This document shows positions 25,811 through 34,829 of a stretch of 50,770 bases of DNA, piece after piece (positions within the stretch are counted from its first letter, which is position 1; each line of letters begins with the position of its first letter). Origin of the DNA: a virus. The stretch covers positions 1 through 50,770 of IMG/VR virus record IMGVR_UViG_3300025617_000034, one strand, 5' to 3'. A program made the translations under genes and the position numbers. The notes beneath the pieces were generated by a model. The model was given only the letters and a program-made list of their open reading frames with translations, had not been told where the DNA came from and did not search any database.

Positions 25811-28800
25811 ATGCCAACAACAAACTTATACTTCAGCAACTACTCATTCACAGGTGAGCAGAGACTTATTGAAGATCTAATTATTGAAGCAATCAAGATC
25901 TACGGTGTCGAATGCTACTACCTGCCCCGTACACTTGTCAATGATGACGATGTGTGGGGAGAGGATGCGTCATCTAAATTTGAGGTTGCATATCCTCTTG
26001 AGATGTACATCAAGAATGTTGAAGGGTTTGAGGGGGAAGGTGACTTCCTATCTAAGTTTGGTCTTGAAATTCGTGACTCGGTTACACTGACTATCTCTCA
26101 GAGAAGATTTGGTGAAGAACTCCATCCAGATGACACGACTTCAGAAGCAGGTCGTCCTGTCGAAGGTGATCTTATCTGGTTCCCACTCAATGGAAAGATT
26201 TTTGAAGTTAAGCATGTAGAGCACGAAGCAATCTTCTATCAGTTGGGTTCACTGCAGACTTACGACTTACGATGCGAACTGTTCGAATACAGTTCAGAAA
26301 TTATCGATACTGGTGTAGGTGTCATCGATGACATTGGTGCGAAGTACAGCATCGACGAACTCATTCAGCAGATCCTTTTCGAAACATATACAGATACTGC
26401 ATTTGCAAATGTAAATATTAATAATGGAACAGTGTTATCTGTAGATATCATCCATCCCGGTGAGAACTTTACTAATGCACCGATTGTAACATTTGAATCT
26501 CCTGAAGGTGAACCCGTTCGTGCAACTGGAGAAGCAATATTAGATAATGGAAGAATTATTGGTGCGACAATTATCAACGGTGGGGGTTACTATTCAAATG
26601 CTCCAAATGTGACATTTGCAAGACCATTTGCGAATGGAGAATCTGCAATTGCAGTTGCGGGACTCACTCAAGGTACAGTTTCTGACATCAATGTTCTTTC
26701 TGGTGGATTTTTCTACCTGAATCCCCCAACGGTAAATATTTCAGAACCAAATGGAATATTCATGATGGGAGGAAGAATTTCTAACACTGAATCTATTATG
26801 GGTGATTACAGTCTTTATTATGAAAGTGCCCAAAGATTTAACAGAATCCGAGGATTAGAAAATTATGCTAATTCTACGTTTGACTTTTTTATCAAACCAG
26901 TTTCCAATAATAGTAGTGGAGTCATCTTCAGCACAGTAAATCATTCTATCTCAGTGAACAACGGAATTCTAGAAGTGGATTCAGTTGCATCTAACGGTCA
27001 GGCAATCACGACAGATGCATGGACATACGTAATGCTTCAAGCAAACACTTCAACTATTCACTTAAGACAAGATGAAATTCTTGTTGCTCAAACCGAAACT
27101 TCTTCTTCATTTGCTAATGGATTTATTAGAATTGGTGAACCAAACGGAAATTCTTTTGTCGGATTTTACGACGCATTAAGGTATAGAGATTCGTTTGTTG
27201 ATGATGTGAGGGTGCCTATTACTAATACACGAGCTGCAACGGGGACAGTATCAGTTACTGACGGGAAAGTCTCAGGTATCACTGTTAGTGATGGTGGGGG
27301 ATATTACACTGAAGTACCAACTGTAACTGTTGATCCTCCTACAGGATATAGTAGGACAGCAAATGTCGCAGTGTCTGTAAACAATCATTCGATTGTCGCA
27401 CCCGTCATAAATGACGGTGGTTTCTATTACACCACACCTCCACAAATTACAATCAGTCCTCCGGAAAATTTAACTTATGACCAAGAACATGTTTTTTATG
27501 GAAACAGTGCTCTGTATCTAACTTCCGGAAAATCTATTGTTATGTCAGATCTTCCGAGTCAGGAGTATGGAACAGTTTCTTTATTGATCAAATCTGAACT
27601 TGAGGATCTTTCTATTGCTGAGGGTGCATTGCCCAGTAACACAGATTTTATAGTATCTGCCGAATATTCTCCTCCGACATATTACTTTAATGTTGATTCG
27701 GTTGATGATCTTGAACTGCCAGAAAATCCAACTATAACTTTATACAGAGGATTAACATATACTTTTGACACCTCTAATCCGGAAGAAGGATATGAAACCA
27801 CTCCTTTATGGATTAAAGATAGTTTAGTCGAAGGAAATAATATATCAACATACGATAATGGTGTTACCAATAATGGAGTAGCAAATGGAGTGATACGATT
27901 TGTAGTTCCAAATGATGCACCAGATACTTTATATTATGTGAATGGTGAATATTTTGAGATGAATGGTGAACTTAATATTCAAGATATTCCTGTCTCGCAA
28001 TTCTGTAACGACGTTATTGCGTTCACAGATGATTGGAACATTAAGATCAACCAAGAGGCAGGACAATATGTATATGAATTTAATTATGGTAATAACAAAT
28101 TAACCAATCCTAGTTGGTCTGCATATAGTGATTTTGACATTTACAGAAACTATACATCAATCGAAGTTCAAGTTTATGAAGATGATGAAGAAACAAAATC
28201 TCTTGCGGTGAGAATGAATGGTGTAGGAAATACAGTAGTTTTAACATCTTCATTTAATGTGTCAAATGGAAGTTTGACATTGGGTGCTCCCACTTCAAAT
28301 AACTATTATGATGGTGTTACAGTAAGTGATTACAGTAATACATCTCCTCAAATAATTTATACTGGATTTGCCATTCCTCAAATCGGAACATATAGTTTAT
28401 GGGGAGCAAATGTTACATATTCACAAGATTTTTCGAATAGTATTAGTGCGACAGCAGTATCTTCAGTTTCTAATGGTACGGTTACATCAATTACTATTAC
28501 AAATAACGGTTTTGGGTATATTGAAGTTCCCACAATTACAGTTGCCAATGTTTCAATAAATACGTACTCCACTGCTACTGCAACTGCAACAATTTCTGAT
28601 GGCACCGTTTCTAATTTTACAGTAACTAATTCTGGTGTTGGATACGCATCAGTGCCAAATATTACAGTTTCCAATGCAGTATTCAATGAATTTACATCAG
28701 GGACTAGTTATGCAAATTCAATATACGTTAATTCATTTGAATATATTACTGCTCAAGCAAACTCTGTAATCAATTCAAATGGTGCAGTAATTGCAATTAA

Positions 28801-29317
28801 TGTCATTGAAGCAGGTTTCGGATATCAGTCACCACCAATAGTGACTGTTGAGGTGCCTAATACCGATCTTTATATCACCGCAACGGGAACAACTGAAATA
28901 TCAAATGGAGTTGTGACTGCAGTTAATATCACAAATGGTGGGTTTGGTTATACTCAATCTAACGGATATATGGTTATCAACCCTCCAATCTATAATACAG
29001 CAGAAGGGTTTGCAGTATTGAATGCAAATGGTGAAGTATCATCTATTACAATCACAGACTCTGGTCAAGGTTATACATCTGTACCTAATGTATTCATTAC
29101 AGGTGATCCTATCGAAGGTTCTCTACAGACTGAAGAAGGACAGTTCTTCTTACACGAAGAGTCTAATACGACGAATCTTTCTACTGATAATGATTATGCA
29201 CAGAACGATAAGTTCCAAGAAATCATTGACGCACCTGTTACTACAGAACCGAATGATGATACTACCTTCATCGACTTCTCGGAGAGAAATCCATTCAGTG
29301 AAGGAGGAGAGTGGTAA
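25811..29317 (+). CDS. 14: Neck protein gp14 with an inserted adhesin-like region of about 900 residues
   Basis: 1168 residues, against 256 in T4. Residues 1 to about 188 are ordinary gp14: YFSNYSFTGEQRLIEDLIIE, DVWGEDASSKFE and SLTISQ-like QRRFGEELHPDD. The last about 70 residues (from about 1098, IDFSERNPFSEGGEW at the end) also look like the gp14 C-terminus. Between them lie ten repeats of the type 'GG(F/G)YY..(P/V)P.(I/V)T(V/I)', a LamG-like region (about 318-468) and a cupredoxin-like region (about 624-725). The insert would project from the neck, as whiskers do in T4. It is in operon with gp13 and gp15, sharing a TAATG overlap with the latter. Confidence 0.8.
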   Translation: MPTTNLYFSNYSFTGEQRLIEDLIIEAIKIYGVECYYLPRTLVNDDDVWGEDASSKFEVAYPLEMYIKNVEGFEGEGDFLSKFGLEIRDSVTLTISQRRFGEELHPDDTTSEAGRPVEGDLIWFPLNGKIFEVKHVEHEAIFYQLGSLQTYDLRCELFEYSSEIIDTGVGVIDDIGAKYSIDELIQQILFETYTDTAFANVNINNGTVLSVDIIHPGENFTNAPIVTFESPEGEPVRATGEAILDNGRIIGATIINGGGYYSNAPNVTFARPFANGESAIAVAGLTQGTVSDINVLSGGFFYLNPPTVNISEPNGIFMMGGRISNTESIMGDYSLYYESAQRFNRIRGLENYANSTFDFFIKPVSNNSSGVIFSTVNHSISVNNGILEVDSVASNGQAITTDAWTYVMLQANTSTIHLRQDEILVAQTETSSSFANGFIRIGEPNGNSFVGFYDALRYRDSFVDDVRVPITNTRAATGTVSVTDGKVSGITVSDGGGYYTEVPTVTVDPPTGYSRTANVAVSVNNHSIVAPVINDGGFYYTTPPQITISPPENLTYDQEHVFYGNSALYLTSGKSIVMSDLPSQEYGTVSLLIKSELEDLSIAEGALPSNTDFIVSAEYSPPTYYFNVDSVDDLELPENPTITLYRGLTYTFDTSNPEEGYETTPLWIKDSLVEGNNISTYDNGVTNNGVANGVIRFVVPNDAPDTLYYVNGEYFEMNGELNIQDIPVSQFCNDVIAFTDDWNIKINQEAGQYVYEFNYGNNKLTNPSWSAYSDFDIYRNYTSIEVQVYEDDEETKSLAVRMNGVGNTVVLTSSFNVSNGSLTLGAPTSNNYYDGVTVSDYSNTSPQIIYTGFAIPQIGTYSLWGANVTYSQDFSNSISATAVSSVSNGTVTSITITNNGFGYIEVPTITVANVSINTYSTATATATISDGTVSNFTVTNSGVGYASVPNITVSNAVFNEFTSGTSYANSIYVNSFEYITAQANSVINSNGAVIAINVIEAGFGYQSPPIVTVEVPNTDLYITATGTTEISNGVVTAVNITNGGFGYTQSNGYMVINPPIYNTAEGFAVLNANGEVSSITITDSGQGYTSVPNVFITGDPIEGSLQTEEGQFFLHEESNTTNLSTDNDYAQNDKFQEIIDAPVTTEPNDDTTFIDFSERNPFSEGGEW

Positions 29318-30135
29318 TGTTTGGACATCAGTTTTATCACGGAACCATAAGAAAATATATTATCATGTTTGGTAATATGTTCAACGATATTAATATCGAC
29401 AGGTTTGACAAATCAGGAAATATCATTCAGTCATTGAATGTCCCTATTGCATACGGTCCGAGAGAAAAGTTTCTTTCAAGACTCAGAGAAGATCCTAATC
29501 TGAATCAAGAAGTTGCAACTATTCTTCCAAGACTGTCATTTGAAATTACAAACATATCGTATGATCAGGCAAGAACAATCAACAAGATGCATAATATTTC
29601 GTCTAGGGGTGCAGGTGCGGATGTTCTTGCGTCAACATCTACTCCTATTCCATACGATATAAATATTACACTAAATGGTATGTTTGCGACGAATGAAGAT
29701 GCAGTACAGGTAGTAGAGCAAATTCTACCATTTTTCAGACCAGAGTGGACTCATTCATTGAGATTGGTAGATGACCTTTCAGATCATTACATTGATGTCC
29801 CTACCATACTTAATGACATGACAATCACAGATTCCTATGAAGCAGATTTTCAAACCCGCAGAGCTATTATATACACTTTTAACTTTACTGTCAAGGGTTA
29901 CTTGTACGGACCTGTTAAGAATCGTGGTGTTATTAAAAGAACGATTGCTAACCTGTACGAAGGTGATAATCCCGCAACTGATGAGAAGAGAAAGTCAATT
30001 GATCTCGAACCGGGTCTCAAATCTGATGGTAATCCAACGACAGACAGAACAGAAAGTATAGATAGAAATAAGATTAAGTCCGAAGACGACTATGGTTATG
30101 CATTCGATAATGAAACATTCTTTACAGGTGAGTAA
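29317..30135 (+). CDS. 15: Proximal tail sheath stabilisation protein gp15
   Basis: I chose the ATG at 29317 (TAATG overlap with gp14) over a GTG two codons earlier. It gives 272 residues, the length of T4 gp15, and a start MFGHQFYHGTIRKYIIMFGN that matches the T4 family pattern MFG.FY...(F/I)R+Y. Other conserved segments are VEQILPFFRPEW (about residues 143-154) and FNFTVKGYLYGPV (about 189-201). gp15 caps the tail tube and sheath and binds the neck. It is followed two bases later by gp16. Confidence 0.87.
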   Translation: MFGHQFYHGTIRKYIIMFGNMFNDINIDRFDKSGNIIQSLNVPIAYGPREKFLSRLREDPNLNQEVATILPRLSFEITNISYDQARTINKMHNISSRGAGADVLASTSTPIPYDINITLNGMFATNEDAVQVVEQILPFFRPEWTHSLRLVDDLSDHYIDVPTILNDMTITDSYEADFQTRRAIIYTFNFTVKGYLYGPVKNRGVIKRTIANLYEGDNPATDEKRKSIDLEPGLKSDGNPTTDRTESIDRNKIKSEDDYGYAFDNETFFTGE

Positions 30136-30137
30136 GT

Positions 30138-30572
30138 ATGAAAACAAATGTGACAGACACTCTCAATGATGCACTTGGCATCGAGGGGGAACTCGTGGAT
30201 GAAGAAGCAAAAGAAAAAGTTCCAACTCTGAAAAGAGAGAACTTTGAGGCACGGACACGCAACCAAGACGATATTTCAAAAGACTATCAGTACGCAAGGG
30301 AAAACCTGTACGATGTCATTGAAAGAGGGACAGAGGCACTAGACCATTTACTTGAACTCGCAAAAGCCTCGGAACATCCTCGTGCATTCGAAGTGGTATC
30401 TACTCTTACCAAAACACTTGTCGATGCAAACAAAGACCTGTTGGAAGTCCAAGCAAAAGTTAAAAAGTTGACCGAAGAAGAAAGATCGGATCCTCAAAAT
30501 GTGACAAATGCATTGTTCGTTGGTAGCACTGCAGATCTGCAGAAATTATTGAAGAAGAATAATGAAGATTGA
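30138..30572 (+). CDS. 16: Small terminase subunit gp16
   Basis: 144 residues (T4 gp16 is 164), mostly helical. The conserved central part is DISKDYQYARENLYDVIERG, then EALDHLLELAKASEHPRAFE and VSTLTKTL (about residues 47-100), predicted to form the oligomerising coiled coil. The C-terminal tail is polar and lysine-rich. It regulates gp17 and helps initiate packaging on concatemeric DNA. Its 3' end overlaps gp17 by 11 bases, implying coupled translation. Confidence 0.85.
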   Translation: MKTNVTDTLNDALGIEGELVDEEAKEKVPTLKRENFEARTRNQDDISKDYQYARENLYDVIERGTEALDHLLELAKASEHPRAFEVVSTLTKTLVDANKDLLEVQAKVKKLTEEERSDPQNVTNALFVGSTADLQKLLKKNNED

Positions 30573-32214
30573 CCGTGGTTACCTTGGTAATGAGAAACTA
30601 AAACGCAAAGGGCAGAATATCGAATGGACTGAAGATAAAGTCCAAGAGTTCGTCAAGTGTGTAGAAGATCCCATCTACTTTGCAGAAAAGTATATCCAAA
30701 TCGTACATGTGGATCATGGTCTGATTCCAATTCAGATGTATGACTACCAGAAAGAGATCGTCGAGAAAATCACCAACAATCGTCGTGTCACGGTTGTCAC
30801 ATCACGACAGGCAGGTAAGACTACCACTGCGGTCTGCGTTATATTACATTATGTGTTATTTAATGATCATAAGACTGTTGCACTCCTTGCAAATAAAGGC
30901 GATGCCGCACGAGAAATCCTAGATCGAATCAAGATTGCATACGAAGCACTGCCAAAGTGGTTGCAACAGGGTGTGGTGGAATGGAATAAAGGTTCTGTAG
31001 AATTTGAGAATGGATGTAAGATTATTGCATCTGCGACATCAAGCAGTGCTATTCGTGGTAAGTCAATTTCATTACTGTACATTGACGAAACTGCTTTTGT
31101 CGAAAACTGGGATGAGTTCTTTGCTTCCGTATTTCCAACCATTTCATCTGGTATGACTACCAAGATTCTATTCACCTCTACACCTAATGGACTCAATCAT
31201 TTCTACAAGACGTGCGAAGGTGCAAGAGAAGGTACGAATGGTTATGAGTATGTGCAGGTTTTGTGGAAAGATGTTCCGGGAAGGGATGAGAATTGGAAGA
31301 AAGACACTCTCTCGTCTATGGACTTTGACTATCAGAAGTTTGCACAGGAATTTGAATGTGAGTTCCTCGGTTCATCAGGAACACTGATCGATGGTTCAAA
31401 GTTGAAACAGATGGTTGTTAAGCAACCAATCCAAGAAGGGTCTGGTATCTACAAGTATGCAGAACCAGAACCGAACCATACATACTTCTGCGTAGTGGAT
31501 GTCTCTAGGGGTAAAGGACTTGATTACTCTGCTTTTCAGATTATCGATGCGACAAAAATGCCGTACATACAAGTCTGTGTTTTCCGTGATAACTTTGTGA
31601 CCCCTATTGAATATGCAGAAATCATACATAGAACAGTAAAATATTATAATAATGCTATTGTCTTGGTGGAGGTTAATGATATCGGTGAACAGGTATCTGA
31701 ACTATTACACTTTGACTTTGAGTACGAAAATATTTTGTATACCGAAAGTGCAGGAAGATCTGGAAAGAGAATCTCATCAGGTTTCGGTAGATCGGTTGAT
31801 AAGGGGATACGAACCACAAAGACTGTCAAATCAGTTGGTTGCTCGATTCTAAAACTTATGATTGAGCAAGACCAACTCATCATCAACGACTTCAACACAA
31901 TCCAAGAACTTTCAACATTCTCTCGTAAGGGAGTATCTTGGGAAGCAGAACCGGGAAGTCATGATGATCTAGTGATGAGTCTTGTGCTGTTCTCGTGGTT
32001 ATCAGATCAGATGTACTTTAAGGAAATGACTGATATTAACACCCTTATGAAACTGCGAGAGAGAACAGAACAGGAGATGATGGAAGAACTGATGCCATTT
32101 GGCATTTACGATGATGGTCTTCCGGATGAAAACGTGATTGAAGTGGAACAAACTAGAACAATGAGTATGGATGAGGTAGATGATTTCGTTAGGTACAACA
32201 ATTTTGACTTCTAA
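30562..32214 (+). CDS. 17: Large terminase subunit gp17 (packaging ATPase/nuclease)
   Basis: 550 residues (T4 gp17 is 610). Walker A SRQAGKTT is at residues 81-88 with the Q motif upstream (IQMYDYQKEIV). Walker B YIDE is at 173-176, and the coupling segment TSTPNGLNHFYK follows. The C-terminal RNase H-like nuclease domain shows its acidic residues in VVDVSRGKGLDYSAFQ, VEVNDIGEQ and PGSHDDLVMSL. It docks on the gp20 portal, pumps DNA into the prohead and cuts it at headful. No promoter is visible between gp13 and gp17, so it should be expressed from the late promoter at 25032. Confidence 0.97.
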   Translation: MKIDRGYLGNEKLKRKGQNIEWTEDKVQEFVKCVEDPIYFAEKYIQIVHVDHGLIPIQMYDYQKEIVEKITNNRRVTVVTSRQAGKTTTAVCVILHYVLFNDHKTVALLANKGDAAREILDRIKIAYEALPKWLQQGVVEWNKGSVEFENGCKIIASATSSSAIRGKSISLLYIDETAFVENWDEFFASVFPTISSGMTTKILFTSTPNGLNHFYKTCEGAREGTNGYEYVQVLWKDVPGRDENWKKDTLSSMDFDYQKFAQEFECEFLGSSGTLIDGSKLKQMVVKQPIQEGSGIYKYAEPEPNHTYFCVVDVSRGKGLDYSAFQIIDATKMPYIQVCVFRDNFVTPIEYAEIIHRTVKYYNNAIVLVEVNDIGEQVSELLHFDFEYENILYTESAGRSGKRISSGFGRSVDKGIRTTKTVKSVGCSILKLMIEQDQLIINDFNTIQELSTFSRKGVSWEAEPGSHDDLVMSLVLFSWLSDQMYFKEMTDINTLMKLRERTEQEMMEELMPFGIYDDGLPDENVIEVEQTRTMSMDEVDDFVRYNNFDF

Positions 32215-32225
32215 TCTCCGAAAAT

Positions 32226-32233
32226 TATAAATA
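32226..32233 (+). promoter_or_regulatory. T4-type late promoter TATAAATA (sheath gene)
   Basis: An exact octamer 48 bases before gp18. It is followed by a strong Shine-Dalgarno AGAAGGAGAT at 32266-32275, in keeping with a very abundant product. Confidence 0.9.
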
Positions 32234-32281
32234 TTGCAAGTAATAAAAAATATGACTCTTTAATGAGAAGGAGATAAAACG

Positions 32282-34186
32282 ATGCCTTTCCAAGTATCAC
32301 CGGGAGTTAACGTTAGTGAGATCGATCTAACTACGGTAGTCCCTGCGATTGCAACCACTGAAGGTGGTGTTGCAGGTTCATTCCGTTGGGGTCCGGTTGA
32401 AAAACCAGTCCTTATTGGTTCAGAAGATCAACTCGTTGATGTTTTTGGTACTCCAAAATCAGACGATGCGGTAACATTCTTTACTGCGGCAAACTTTTTA
32501 GCATACGGCAACGCACTGTACACAGTTCGTGCAATCAACAATGCAAACAACGCAGTCACAGGTTCTGCTAACACAACAGTTAAGAACGACGATGATTATG
32601 CAGAAAACTTTACTGATGTCGATTCAAACTGGGTTGCAAAATATCCGGGTGAATTAGGTAACTCATTGAAGGTTTCTATATGTAACTCTGCAGACGCATT
32701 CGAAAGCACAGTATCAGCAACACACACTTTGGTCACAGGAAGCAAAAACATTGTTTTTGGATCTAATGTTGCCTCACAATTTGTCACTGGAGACGTAGTA
32801 TATCTTGGTTCTAGTGATGCAAAAGAAATTCATAGGATTTCTGAAATATCTGCAAATGGAACAGTGATCACTTTAGAATCAAATTTCTTAGGTTCTTTCG
32901 AATCATCTGAGTCAGCCGCAAGTACTACAGTAAAACGTACTTGGGAGTATGCAGGTGAGTTTGATACTGCACCAACGACTTCACCCTATGCAGAAGGACT
33001 AAATGCAACTAATGATGAAATTCATGTTGTTGTTGTTGATGAACTCGGTGAGATTACTGGTGTTCCTAAAAATGTAATTGAAAAGTTTTCAAACCTTTCT
33101 GTGGGTTCAAATGCTCGTACTACTCAGGGTGGTGGAAACTACTATAAGACTGTGATTAACAATCAGTCTCAATACATTTGGTGGGGACAGCATCAAGTTT
33201 CTACACATGGTGATCAGATTGTAAATGGCAAAACATTTACGCAGATAACAATGCCTGTGACAGAATCATTTACACTAGGAACAGATGGTGATACTTTAAC
33301 AACTGCACAGAAAATTACTGCATACGATCAGTTTAAGAATGCTGAAACTCTTGATGTATCATTCGTCTTGGGTGCCGAAGCAGATCAAACTCTTGCAATA
33401 CATATCATCAATAACATTGCTGAAGCAAGAAAGGACTGCTTGGCAGTAATTTCACCAGAAAGAGCAGATGCAGTAAACAACAATTCATACGATGGTAAGG
33501 AAATCGATGATGTTATCGCATTCCGTAACACATTACCATCATCTTCTTATGCAGTACTCGATTCAGCATGGAAGTATCAGTATGACAAGTACAACGATGT
33601 ATACCGATATGTCCCATTAAATGGTGACACTGCGGGTCTGATGGTACAAACAGACTTGACTCGTGATCCTTGGTTCTCTCCTGCAGGATTTAACCGTGGT
33701 AATGTTAAGAATGTTATCCGTCTGTCATACTCTCCAAACAAAGCACAGAGAGATGCATTGTATAAGAACGGAATCAACCCTGTCGTAACATTTGCAGGAC
33801 AAGGAACTGTACTGTACGGTGATAAGACATTGCTTGCTAAACCATCTGCATTTGACCGTATCAACGTTCGCAGATTGTTTATCATTCTTGAGAAAGCAAT
33901 CTCAACTGCCGCAAAGTTCACACTGTTCGAATTCAACGACGAATTCACTCGTTCACAATTCAAGAACTTGGTCGAACCATTCTTGCGTGATGTGCAAGGT
34001 CGTCGTGGTTTAACAGACTTCCGTGTGATCTGTGATGGAACTAACAACACTGGTGAAGTAATCGACAGAAATGAATTTGTCGGTGACATCTATATTAAAC
34101 CTGCCCGTTCAATCAATTTCATTCAGTTGAACTTTGTTGCGGTCAGAACTGGTGTTGAGTTCTCAGAAGTCGTAGGTCAAGCATAA
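32282..34186 (+). CDS. 18: Tail sheath protein gp18
   Basis: 634 residues (T4 gp18 is 659). The start MPFQVSPGVNVSEIDLTTVV, then AIATTEGGVAGSFRWGPVEK is the sheath signature. The C-terminal half contains the conserved region with NPVVTFAGQGTVLYGDKTL (about residues 499-517), NVRRLFIILEKAI and the end IYIKPARSINFIQLNFVAV. It forms the contractile outer tail. It has its own late promoter and strong ribosome-binding site, and the promoter for gp19 overlaps its stop codon. Confidence 0.95.
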   Translation: MPFQVSPGVNVSEIDLTTVVPAIATTEGGVAGSFRWGPVEKPVLIGSEDQLVDVFGTPKSDDAVTFFTAANFLAYGNALYTVRAINNANNAVTGSANTTVKNDDDYAENFTDVDSNWVAKYPGELGNSLKVSICNSADAFESTVSATHTLVTGSKNIVFGSNVASQFVTGDVVYLGSSDAKEIHRISEISANGTVITLESNFLGSFESSESAASTTVKRTWEYAGEFDTAPTTSPYAEGLNATNDEIHVVVVDELGEITGVPKNVIEKFSNLSVGSNARTTQGGGNYYKTVINNQSQYIWWGQHQVSTHGDQIVNGKTFTQITMPVTESFTLGTDGDTLTTAQKITAYDQFKNAETLDVSFVLGAEADQTLAIHIINNIAEARKDCLAVISPERADAVNNNSYDGKEIDDVIAFRNTLPSSSYAVLDSAWKYQYDKYNDVYRYVPLNGDTAGLMVQTDLTRDPWFSPAGFNRGNVKNVIRLSYSPNKAQRDALYKNGINPVVTFAGQGTVLYGDKTLLAKPSAFDRINVRRLFIILEKAISTAAKFTLFEFNDEFTRSQFKNLVEPFLRDVQGRRGLTDFRVICDGTNNTGEVIDRNEFVGDIYIKPARSINFIQLNFVAVRTGVEFSEVVGQA

Positions 34187-34189
34187 ATA
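34182..34189 (+). promoter_or_regulatory. T4-type late promoter variant CATAAATA (tube gene)
   Basis: CATAAATA overlaps the gp18 stop codon and lies 23 bases before gp19, with AGGAG downstream (34201-34205 region). It is a one-base variant of the octamer, at an appropriate position. Confidence 0.65.
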
Positions 34190-34212
34190 GGTTTTAAACA
34201 GGAGAACTAAAA

Positions 34213-34761
34213 ATGGCATTTAATGTAAATGAGTTTGCAGGAGCACTAAAACTTGGTGGTGCTCGTAACTCACTTTTCCAAGTGCAGATTACGAACCCCA
34301 TCAATGGTGTCGCAGACGTACAAGTGCCATTCCTATGCAAAGCAGCGCAAATTCCCGCAGCTACATTGGGTGTGATTGAAATTCCATATTTCGGTCGTAC
34401 TATTAAGCAAGCAGGAAATCGTACCTTTGCGGAATGGGCACCAACAATCATCAACGACGAAGACTTTGCAGTTCGTAATGCGATGGAACAATGGTCAGGA
34501 ACAATCAACTCGTTTCAAGGAAACTTGAATAACGCAGGTGGTTCTAATGCATCATTGTATAAATCGAATGCGACGGTCACACAATATAGTAAGACTGGTG
34601 ACATCTTGCGTGTATATAATTTTGTAGGCATCTTTCCATCTGAAGTTAGTTCAATTGATCTTTCATGGGATGCAGAAACTATTGAAGAATACACCGTTAC
34701 ATTCCAGTACGACTATTGGGAAGTAGTTGGTGGTACCACTGGTAACGCCGGTGGCATCTAA
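34213..34761 (+). CDS. 19: Tail tube protein gp19
   Basis: 182 residues (T4 gp19 is 163). Conserved tube signature: FLCKAAQIPAATLGVIEIPY, then FGRTIKQAGNRTFAEW and INDEDFAVRNAMEQWSGTIN (about residues 35-98), and a C-terminal VTFQYDYWEV. It polymerises into the inner tail tube. It lies between the sheath and portal genes exactly as in T4. A perfect hairpin that overlaps the next promoter follows it. Confidence 0.92.
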   Translation: MAFNVNEFAGALKLGGARNSLFQVQITNPINGVADVQVPFLCKAAQIPAATLGVIEIPYFGRTIKQAGNRTFAEWAPTIINDEDFAVRNAMEQWSGTINSFQGNLNNAGGSNASLYKSNATVTQYSKTGDILRVYNFVGIFPSEVSSIDLSWDAETIEEYTVTFQYDYWEVVGGTTGNAGGI

Positions 34762-34780
34762 AACTTGATATAGGTTATGG

Positions 34781-34813
34781 AAGGGTGACATAAATAGATT
34801 GTATGTCACCCTT
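34781..34813 (+). other. 11-bp perfect inverted repeat between gp19 and gp20, containing a late promoter
   Basis: AAGGGTGACAT (34781-34791) pairs perfectly with ATGTCACCCTT (34803-34813) around an 11-base loop. There is no T run behind it. It may act as a weak terminator, mRNA stabiliser or 5' hairpin of the gp20 transcript. Confidence 0.85.
34789..34796 (+). promoter_or_regulatory. T4-type late promoter variant CATAAATA (portal gene)
   Basis: CATAAATA lies 33 bases upstream of the gp20 ATG and straddles the left arm and loop of the inverted repeat at 34781-34813. Confidence 0.65.
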
Positions 34814-34829
34814 ACTTTGAGGTATATAA

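Noticed and set aside
29311-29316. GTG start for gp15
   Set aside because: The ATG at 29317 gives the T4 length of 272 residues and the conserved MFG start.
33577-34089. 170-codon minus-strand frame opposite the tail sheath gene
   Set aside because: Fully antisense to strongly conserved gp18 coding sequence; no promoter or recognisable protein pattern.
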